Assembly: GCF_964204645.1 (NCBI RefSeq)
Contig: NC_134031.1
Span: 16,179,307-16,243,306, forward strand
Reading direction: 5' to 3'
Source: Tubulanus polymorphus
Taxonomy: Eukaryota; Nemertea; Palaeonemertea; Tubulaniformes; Tubulanidae
DNA: 64,000 bases
A program made the position numbers and the translations under genes. This document shows, piece by piece, positions 56,273 through 64,000 of the stretch. The notes under the pieces are model-generated. The model ran no database searches and had not been told where the DNA came from. It saw only the letters and a list, made by a program, of their open reading frames with translations. The stretch's first letter is position 1; the number at the start of each line of letters is the position of its first letter.

Positions 56273-57238
56273 TCATTCCCTATACCCTGGCTTGAACCTG
56301 GGCCTGGTTCTAAAGCCTTTACGAAGATGACTTCGAAATGAATTCGAAGATATGAAATAAACGAAGAAATTAACCGCAGAATTCATGCTTATCGGGGCAC
56401 CAGAAATCCAGTATAACATTCCATCGGGCGCGATCCTTCTAATGTACTCAAAATCCGTTTGATTTACTATCAGAAATATAATTCTAGGGATCATAAGGAG
56501 AAGCATCAACGCCGATATTATAATAGTTATTCGGGTCAGTGAATTTTCCGCTGCAGTCTTTACATTCGCGGATGATGTCATCGTTTCGCGTTGTTTGGAA
56601 GTTTTACCCAGGCCATGAATGATGGCTGTATTTGCTACGATGATTAAGGTTATTGGTAACATGAATTCAATAATCAATTGTGAAGTAGCAATGTAAACAT
56701 TGATTCTTCGGCCGTTTATCGATGTCAACGTGCAATCTAAACGTCCGTCCACACGTTTGACAAACATGACCATTGCGAAACATCGAATGAACTGTAAAGA
56801 GCCGACCAATGAGGATACAAGAAATGCTTTTCTCGGGTTACACAGTTGTGCTGCTTTCAAAGGGAATTGAATGACCAACGCTCGGTCGATGCTTAACAAG
56901 GACAGCACGATATTCGAAGAGGATGAACCAAGATACAACGAAAACATAAAGAACTTGCAGAAAACATCGCTTATCACGTGTTCAGGCAGAACGACACGAA
57001 CGAATAATACCGGCAAGTAAACTGAAACGACGAATAGGTCCATCAGCTCCAATACAATCATATATACACCGGTAGAAGTGCGTCTGAAATCCCGGTGCGC
57101 CGCCAAAACCCACAGCGCCAGTAAGTTACCGATAGTACCGACCAATGACGTGCACGGAATCATCACATAGATAACGACAAATTGTATCACTGCTACCCAT
57201 CCAATTGGACCCATCCTCGCTTCAAGCGTCGTATTCAT
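56273..57238 (-). CDS. Class A GPCR, single exon, orphan
   Basis: ATG at 57238 (MNTTLEARMG, with an NTT glycosylation site) to TGA, 321 aa. TM1 has GTIGNLLALWVL, and TM2 has LELMDLFVVSVYLPV. The TM3-top Cys is in DVFCKFFMF, followed by SIDRALVIQFP (a DRA version of DRY). The paired loop Cys is in RLDCTLTS. TM6 is IIISALMLLLMIP and TM7 SAVNFFVYFISS. The layout fits invertebrate neuropeptide receptors of the allatostatin/FMRFamide type, but no ligand can be assigned. It sits inside unit A of the GPCR/receptor array; the matching junction in unit B lacks it, so it was inserted there or lost from the other unit. Confidence 0.85.
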   Translation of the reverse strand: MNTTLEARMGPIGWVAVIQFVVIYVMIPCTSLVGTIGNLLALWVLAAHRDFRRTSTGVYMIVLELMDLFVVSVYLPVLFVRVVLPEHVISDVFCKFFMFSLYLGSSSSNIVLSLLSIDRALVIQFPLKAAQLCNPRKAFLVSSLVGSLQFIRCFAMVMFVKRVDGRLDCTLTSINGRRINVYIATSQLIIEFMLPITLIIVANTAIIHGLGKTSKQRETMTSSANVKTAAENSLTRITIIISALMLLLMIPRIIFLIVNQTDFEYIRRIAPDGMLYWISGAPISMNSAVNFFVYFISSNSFRSHLRKGFRTRPRFKPGYRE

Positions 57239-57479
57239 TGTTTGAAAGGATTTCTTTGTGTTTTGTACATAATAGATCTTATTTCGGAGCTTTATATGAC
57301 TTGATTAAATCTGTTTTCTATTTGCTCACGTATATGATTCGATATTTGAAAAACCATCCCCATTGTTAGATATGAGCCATTTTCACGTAATCATTTTCGT
57401 AAATTCATTTTATAAACATCAATATTTAAATAAATTTGCGCAAATCCGTGTATTCAAATCGTTACCTAAATCATCCGTA

Positions 57480-57990
57480 TACATGTATATAGCTAAGCAT
57501 GGATTTTCTTGCGCTGGTTTTTTATTTTCATTGAATGCCACATCATTTCTTCGTTATAATCGAGTTCGTTGTTCCCCACCGAACTCATCCCACGTACTGA
57601 TTTCCCGTCCCTGTTCTGAGAATGGCTGCTTCTGCATCTATGAATTATACTACCTTGCCGACCGAAAATCGTTGATAAGTTCGAAGGTCTAGTCCATCCA
57701 TGGACTCTAAAACGAGTCCACGGTCCAACCCAGACGACAGTTCCGATTTGTGTGCGTTTCCTTTGGAAAAACAAGCGTTATAACAAACTATGACATGAAG
57801 CAGAATTGCAACAACTAAACAATAGATCGGACCTTTCTCCGACCTCCTCAACTCCATATTCAACTTGGGGTGTGATTAAGTTTTCGTTAAAAAAAGCAGA
57901 TTGATTAACCTCTTCTAATTTTATGATAAGCATCGGAATGAGATGAAAACAACGATCGTGTGAGATATTTCTGAACATATACTTGAATCT
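57480..57990 (-). pseudogene. Decayed glutamate-receptor gene pieces (unit B side)
   Basis: On the minus strand, 57985-57930 resembles the S2 exon at 61383-61281. About 57770-57690 resembles the ligand-binding exon at 62765 (KRTQIGTVVWVG against KRIQNGTVVWDG). About 57645-57500 resembles the last exon (CRSSHSQNRDGKSVR against CRSHRSQNRDGKSVR). The intervening exons are missing, so it cannot code a receptor. Confidence 0.8.
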
Positions 57991-58463
57991 TTTATTTTAT
58001 TTATCGGTCAGATCATAACTCCACGAAACAATGTATGATCTTCGGGTTAAAATACCGTCATTACCCAAACCCAAGAACGACTGCAAAGCCGGAGTGAGTT
58101 GATAGCGACAATTTATATGTGCGACAGAGATAATGATACCGTATAATATATCGTTATATGTTTCTCAACTTTTGATAGTGGCCATTGAAAATGTTCAGTG
58201 CGTAATCGATAGAGTATAACATCTCTATTTCGTCAGATTGGTCAGAAGATATTGCATCATCGCGCTCTTACGCAATACACTTTCAAAATCATTATTGTTT
58301 CATGAAACATAAGAAACGAGATATTTAATTCATGACAAGATAAGGTTTCAAAGATTTTTTGGCATTTAATCTCTCTCACACGATCTATACCCGGATTGTC
58401 GGTACCACGAAGAGGAACGATTCATATCTCGTGTGTTCTCCGAAATCAGTTAGCTTTGCGACG

Positions 58464-59705
58464 ATGTTAAATGCTACGGTCTTAAGCGCATGGTTTAAAT
58501 CTGCGCTGAAATATAAACGGTTAACAGATAGCGTTTATCCGTACGTTCGACTGGCTCGTTTTTATCTAGTATATTTCGTCGAGCCCGTCGTTTATCACCT
58601 GGCTTTTATTTTCAACATTTTCACGATAATCGTTTTGCTAAAATGTCGAAGAAAACAGTCCGTACGCTGTACTTTCAGTTATCTTTTCACGTTGGCCATT
58701 TGCGACTTTATCTACGTCTGTACCCGACTGAAGAAGATGCCACTTATCATCAGCGCGCTTTCATTCATCTTCAAAAAATCATATTTCTCCGAATGTAGAG
58801 TATTGGGAATAAGGTTGTCTGATGAAAATCGTGACTTTGACGTTGGGCATTACCTGCCTGATTATCCGAGTTGCCCAAAAAGTGCACAGTATTACTTCAA
58901 ATTATATTTCTTCATTGAGGCAAAGTACCCGCTATGCGTAGTTTATCAATGGCTAAGGCCGTTAACCCCGGTTACTAACTGGATTATTGTTCTCATCGCC
59001 GGTGAGAGATTTCTGTCGATTAAAGCACCTTTTACCCATAGAAATATTTTCATCGTTCGTAACGTCAGTCGCACGGCCCTCAGCTGCGCGTTAGTAACGT
59101 TTTGCTACGCACAAAGCGCCTTCGATCTGTTCATTCGTACTTATCCGCGAAAAGGAAAAACAACGGCCTGGTTTTACGGAAAGAATCGAACTTTGACCAA
59201 CGAAAACGTCGTTTTTTGGGTATGCACGACGGTACCAGGGGTCAGTCTCACTAGAAATCAAAGTCGTCTGCTATATGCGATTAATTACATCATCGGCGAA
59301 TTTGTTCCGTCGCTTCTAATCATGATCATAACGCCATTGACCGCTCTATTGTGGTCGAAAAAATCCGACATATCCTCGACACGCGCTCGAACGAACAGAC
59401 ACGCTAACAAAACGTTACTTTACGTAACGTTCGAATTCTTGATTCTCGTGGCCCCGTATTCAGTTTGTATATCACTAAACTCAATCGGCTCGTACTTAAA
59501 ATCGAAAGGACTGCTCCTTTACCTACTTCCGCCGGAAGTACCTTTCTACTTGTTAAACCTATCGTCTATCGTCGGTAGGGCGTTCGAATTTTTCCGAAGA
59601 ATGATTTATTGCATTAATTTTTTCATCTATCTTCACACGATGCCGGTATTCAGAAAAACATTTATAGAGCTCTTCGTTTTCAAGCGTCGACGAATTTGTA
59701 AATAG
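58464..59705 (+). CDS. Class A GPCR paralogue b, single exon, orphan
   Basis: ATG at 58464 (MLNATVLSAWF) to TAG, 413 aa, one residue shorter than paralogue a (MPLIISAL for MPLLIISAL). Most differences fall in the N-terminus, the long TM2-TM3 loop and the loop after TM4. The GERFLSIKAPF, NFFIYL and C-tail regions are identical. Long blocks also match at silent sites, so the duplication or conversion is recent. It lies tail-to-tail with the glutamate receptor, about 370 bp from that gene's stop. Both copies remain open, which argues for use. Confidence 0.82.
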   Translation: MLNATVLSAWFKSALKYKRLTDSVYPYVRLARFYLVYFVEPVVYHLAFIFNIFTIIVLLKCRRKQSVRCTFSYLFTLAICDFIYVCTRLKKMPLIISALSFIFKKSYFSECRVLGIRLSDENRDFDVGHYLPDYPSCPKSAQYYFKLYFFIEAKYPLCVVYQWLRPLTPVTNWIIVLIAGERFLSIKAPFTHRNIFIVRNVSRTALSCALVTFCYAQSAFDLFIRTYPRKGKTTAWFYGKNRTLTNENVVFWVCTTVPGVSLTRNQSRLLYAINYIIGEFVPSLLIMIITPLTALLWSKKSDISSTRARTNRHANKTLLYVTFEFLILVAPYSVCISLNSIGSYLKSKGLLLYLLPPEVPFYLLNLSSIVGRAFEFFRRMIYCINFFIYLHTMPVFRKTFIELFVFKRRRICK

Positions 59706-60072
59706 TGTTTATATGCCGTTGTTGTTTGCTATGTGAATTTTGATAGCGTCTGACGACTAAAATGGAATCGAGCAGTTATGAATTTACACGATGCAAAAAA
59801 TGGACGAATTTTAATTTGAGCAACAAAATATTTTCCTATATTTCCGTGTGTCAATCATGAAAAACCATCCCCGCATGTTGGATAAAAGCCAATACTCTCT
59901 TAATGATTTTCGTCAATTCTTTATATAAACATAATATGCATATTTGAATAAATTTGTGCAAATCCGTGTATTCAAATCGTTATCTAAATCATCCGTATAC
60001 ATGTATATAGCTATAGCATGGATTTTCGTGTGTTGGTTTTTTATTCTCATTGTATGCCACATCATTTCTTCG

Positions 60073-63000
60073 TTATAATCGAGTTCGTTGTTCACCGCCG
60101 AACTCAGACATTCCAACACGTACTGATTTCCCGTCCCTGTTCTGAGAACGGTGGCTTCTGCATCTATGAATTATACACTCTAGTAAGAGCGCCACTAAAG
60201 CGAGAATCACTCCGCAGCCCAGCACGCTGATTGCCCCGAGTGCGTGTTCCAAACTGACACTCACCGCTCGAGTTTTATGTTTCAAACGTTCTTTATCGCA
60301 CATCACCGCTCGCGGTGTCCATTTCGTTCTCCAGTTTTTCAAAAGACCCGATTCGCGCATTTTTTCAATCCTTCAAAAAATCAGAACAAAAATCACAGTT
60401 TGAAATAGAATAGTATTTTCACGCTAAAAATGAATTACCATCAAACAGTGTTGACGCTAATGTTCACAAACTAGTCGCCATATCACAAGTAAAATACGGG
60501 GTATTTGAGGTGCAGTGACCTGTACAGCCTCTAATAGGCTCTCACTTTTTCCTTCATTTAACTTTACTTTAATTTTTCTTTGCGATCAAACATTGTAAAT
60601 GTAAGTTAAATGAAAAATGAATTATTATCATTATTGTTATCATAAGAAGTTCGAAAGCAAATTACCTCGCCGAAAATCGTCGTAACAGATTCGAACCTTT
60701 CGGAAATGCAAGGGCGTAATGGGTGTGGAAATAATGGTCACCTAGTATGATTAAACTGCAGTCGTTTGTGGATACTTCGTCGTACCAGGATTCCTCAGTA
60801 AGGAAGGCGTATTTTTCTGTAAATATCGCATGAAATTTTAAACAGCAATGGGAAAATGGTTACTCCCTGCACGGTAATACTGTGAACGTCGACTGTCAAC
60901 TTTATTTCAAATATATAATTTATTCATCATCGGTATATTGCGTGAGACTTTATCTAAGATGGACTTGAGACACCTTTATCGAGCCAATTAATTGTTTGTC
61001 TCAAGAAAACTAACGGTAAAAAAGTATTTTGAAACAGTCGACCCCCGATATACCGCCCTCCCATACCGCCTATCGCCAGGTTTTCTCAACGCACATCTCA
61101 ATACAAATAGATAAAACGCCCCCGATATACCGGCATACTCTCTATAAAGCCAAAATCGTTCTGCGCCAATCGTTCTACATTATATCGGGGGTTGACTGTA
61201 GTTATACGGACTTATATCTCCTAATGAATAACAGCAAGAACAGAGTAATTTTGGTAACTTTATATCCATAGTTCATTTACCGTGTTTGATTTTGTGTAAA
61301 GCTTCAGAATAAGATGAGAACGACGATTGCGGATTGCGTTCGAGTCCTAGCCAGACTTTTCTGAACACTCCGTATTTAGAATTCTGCAGAGGAAAATCTA
61401 CGATTGTGAATCAGCATAAAACAACCCGTAGAAGTACGTATTGTTTGCATATATTTGTGAGTTTATATCCGATGCAATAAAAAAAAAACAATCTACATGT
61501 TATGGAATCGATCGCGTAAAACAACTTTACCTCGAATAATGTTTCTAAAGCCGTATCGGAAATGACGCCCCATAAATTGTTGCTGTCCTCGACCATCTCC
61601 GACATAGTTTCAAATTTTAGATGCACCGTGGACACGGCCAGGTATGAGATCAGGTGAGCATTGTACGTGGATATCAATATCAAACAGAACATATACCAGA
61701 AACTCAAGAATGCCCGGCCCGACGGCGCTAAAGGTGCGTAAAATGCACCTGCCAAAGGAAGATACGATGAAATTACTTGCACGCCGAAAAAGATGTTTCT
61801 TACTTTTCGATTCATATAGATATGGTGGCTGATTCGGGCGTATAAAAGAATCGCGAACGTTGCAAATTTATTTTACAGACGCCTAAAAGTCATTTTTAAA
61901 AGTCATTTTAAAACGAAAATATCCCGTTTTATCGCGGTAATTTCTCGTTTCATAAAATGACTTTTATGCGTCTGTAAATAAAAAATTGCAACGTTTGTTA
62001 TCTTTTTTTACATGACCCGAATCAGCCACCATATATAGAGGATCATACCTTGATTGAGATAAATTCCGAAACTTTGGACGAAACTGTTCCCGAAATTGTC
62101 AAGGGCGACATTCGTTTCATGACGATCGTCGCGAAATCGGGCGTAAAACGGCGAAATCTTCACTAAACCCCACTGAATGAGAGCCGCCATCAACACAGCT
62201 ACTAGAATACATAACCAAACACTTGATTGGAACGGATCTATGAAATACAGCGATTCTTTGTAATTATTATCCCTCGGACTTGACAGAACGATCACTGATT
62301 TCTCTTCGTAATAATCGCCGGCAAAATCTACGACTCGACTCCGTTCGGCTGTCACTGACAGGCTACACGCCGACAGATCAACTTCCTGTTATCAGAAAAA
62401 AAAAGAAATACTGAATAGGATTTTATCTAGTACGAAGTGTGGTGATTTAGAAAGAAATTGGTTAAATCTAGGATATAGTGAACCCGTACATTCTGCGCCA
62501 CCATACCCACTAAACCTGACCAGTTTCCGTCCGAGTTCGGTGCACCAAATTTCTTATCACGTGGTTCTACAACTTCGTAGCTACAACAAACGAATATCAA
62601 ATGTAATTTTGTTCAGATTGTTAACAAATTCGAACATTACAAAATGGCTTGACTATCAGCATACGTAAAGTTCAATAGTCTCGCGAGCTCGTTGATGATT
62701 TCAAAAGTTAGTCCATCCCAAACGACAGTTCCGTTTTGTATGCGTTTCCTTTGGAAAAACGAGTACTAAAAACAAATTTCGACAAAAATTGTAGAAGAAT
62801 TCAAGGCAATCGCTATAAAACTGCTCAACGTCTTGGATTCTAAATGACTTTCTGACCTCTAAAGATCCGATACGGAATTTCTTGCCGTGAAACCCGTTGT
62901 CGATGTTTGGATATGTGTCTTGGAAAAACGTCAGTGAACGATCGCGCGTCCAGTTGGCCACGCTGCTCCATTGGTTTTCGTGACCACTGTAACTAATGAC

Positions 63001-64000
63001 TGTATACTGAGTTTCATTTCCCCAGACATCGATAGGTTTAATGATTTTCTGAAAACAACATTCGAACGGCACGGTTATCTTGTGAAGTTGTGTGGGCGAA
63101 TGGTTAAAGCAAAGATCGCGGGTCCGATCTCTAAACATCACAGCTTTTCTTTTCTCATTCGGATGTTATATTTTACTCGTGAAGGAGATTAAAAAATATC
63201 ATACATTGGAGCTATAAGAATATACATACCGTACATGATCATCCTCGATACTACTAAAAAAAACATGATTTCTTACTTGGAGCATATCCTTGAAATCCAT
63301 GCGAGATTTCGCAGTGATCGGGGAGTTACACAATTTCACGTTAGCATCTGACGTTCCATTTTCGAATTTAACGAGGTAATACGCAAAAAGCAACGAGTTG
63401 ACTACTGCCTGGAAAAGTCGTGATATTTCATCGAATATAGAAAACGATTTTCATTATGGATATTCGATTATAGAATTAATCTGACCTGTATTTGATCACC
63501 GTTGTTTACGAGATTACGTCTTTTTAGTATGGTTATCACATTGTCAGTAGGCGTCAAAACTTTAGAAAGAGCAGTGACGTCTAAACGTTCGTTGTATACA
63601 AGCCATATCAGGTCGCTGAAACCATCCGAGACCGAAGACTGAGGATACAGAAATCGATTCATGTAAGGACTTTGCTCTGAAAAACTGGTACTCCCGTAGT
63701 CGAAGAAGTCGCACAATTCGAATTTTATATGATATCATTTATGAAATTCGAATTGTGGGACTTCTTCGATTATCTACAGTGTACACGGATTAGAGTGTTT
63801 TATTTGACTACTAATAAAATTATCGTGCGTTTGCTACCGCTTTTCAATCTTAATATATATAATTCAAATGGTCATAAAACAAAATAGACTTCGATACCTG
63901 TAGTTTGAATAACTTGATAATATTCGGTGTGTCACCGAGGACGAGGAATGGTATTTCAACTCGACTAAAGCGCCGTTTCGTAGATATTTTCTTCAACTGA
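60073..64000 (-). CDS. Ionotropic glutamate receptor subunit (5' part outside window)
   Basis: Minus-strand exons: 64000-63898, 63674-63486, 63408-63277, 63048-62857, 62765-62665, 62580-62490, 62385-62049, 61748-61531, 61383-61281, 60816-60666, 60370-60073; about 637 aa visible. The second exon's start is the least sure. The first exons are amino-terminal domain. The ligand-binding S1 has WDGLTFEIINEL, GNWSGLVGMVAQN and VTAERSRVVDF with the ligand Arg. M1 is VWLCILVAVLMAALIQW. The pore loop FGIYLNQG continues across an intron to APSGRAFLSFW. M3 ends STYNAHLISYL, where most receptors have SYTANLAAF. S2 includes YGVFRKVWLGLE and DCSLIILG. M4 is VLGCGVILALVALLLE. Such subunits form glutamate-gated cation channels. 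The altered M3 motif places it among divergent subunits. Confidence 0.88.
61821..62033. mobile_element. 213-bp TIR element in a glutamate-receptor intron
   Basis: The ends TATGGTGGCTGATTC and GAATCAGCCACCATA are flanked by perfect TATAGA at 61815-61820 and 62034-62039. The inner arms carry 'acagacgcctaaaagtca' and its complement. It makes up most of the 300-bp intron between the pore-loop exons. It is the compact relative of 23392-24176. Confidence 0.9.
63698..63769. repeat. 72-bp near-perfect palindrome beside a glutamate-receptor exon
   Basis: Two 36-bp arms, centred on GATATC with no spacer, differ at about four positions. The gene-proximal arm reads FELCDFFDYG in the minus-strand frame of the following exon; the other arm is its inverted copy. 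Confidence 0.75.

Noticed and set aside
61749-62048. The 213-bp element might have created the receptor intron itself (introner-like)
   Set aside because: Joining the flanks of the target duplication does give an open frame, but it adds about 27 residues absent from known receptors. A strong acceptor at 61749-61750 restores the normal NQG-AFYAPLAPSGR spacing in the right phase. The ancestral intron was therefore a normal 81 bp.
63086-63138. tRNA-like stretch (gggcgaatggttaaagc, later gcgggtccgatctc) in a receptor intron
   Set aside because: It resembles A- and B-box regions but is too short, with no anticodon arm or paired acceptor stem. At most it is a tRNA-derived fragment.

Overview
The window is animal nuclear DNA. 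Its genes have many introns with GT/AG borders at consistent phases, AATAAA signals follow some stop codons, and the proteins are animal ones: a SEC22B SNARE, class A GPCRs, an ionotropic glutamate receptor, paired C2H2 zinc-finger exons of the lola/BTB-ZF kind, a fucolectin, and GON domains. The AT-rich introns are packed with MITEs, foldback elements and broken non-LTR retrotransposons. This suggests a marine protostome, perhaps a spiralian; the phylum is inference.

Layout. (1) 1-7671: seven plus-strand exons, each coding C2H2 zinc fingers. Each has its own splice acceptor (the first is cut by the window edge) and its own stop, and all six visible acceptors share one phase. They look like alternative last exons of one gene whose common 5' part lies left of the window. 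(2) 9175-11194: a secreted fucolectin-type (F5/8C) protein with a C-terminal PAN/apple-like segment. (3) 11605-47087: a tandem family of eight secreted PAN-like + GON-domain genes, here called GP1 to GP8. GP2, GP5, GP7 and GP8 look intact. GP4 lacks one exon. GP1 (opposite strand), GP3 and GP6 are broken. All share a five-exon plan with a 31- or 34-nt second exon. A single-exon GPCR (32014-33015, minus) and two LINE fragments interrupt the array. (4) 48805-53416, minus: a complete five-exon SEC22B gene, 215 aa. (5) 54000-64000: a mixed array of single-exon GPCRs and ionotropic glutamate receptor copies. One receptor gene is good (minus, runs off the right edge), decayed copies lie at about 54.0 and 57.5-58.0 kb, and two near-identical plus-strand GPCRs alternate with them.

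Mobile DNA explains much of the rest. A 416-bp long-inverted-repeat element occurs in six full-length copies of exactly that length, with 6-bp target duplications, some nested inside each other. A second family with 6-bp duplications has one 213-bp copy in a glutamate-receptor intron and one 785-bp copy swollen by an internal minisatellite. A hAT-like MITE has two copies with perfect 8-bp duplications.

The most unusual content is the GON/PAN gene cluster together with the self-nesting 416-bp element that has invaded its introns. All exon models were read by eye from splice motifs, phase continuity and protein similarity recalled from known families. No alignment or database search was run.
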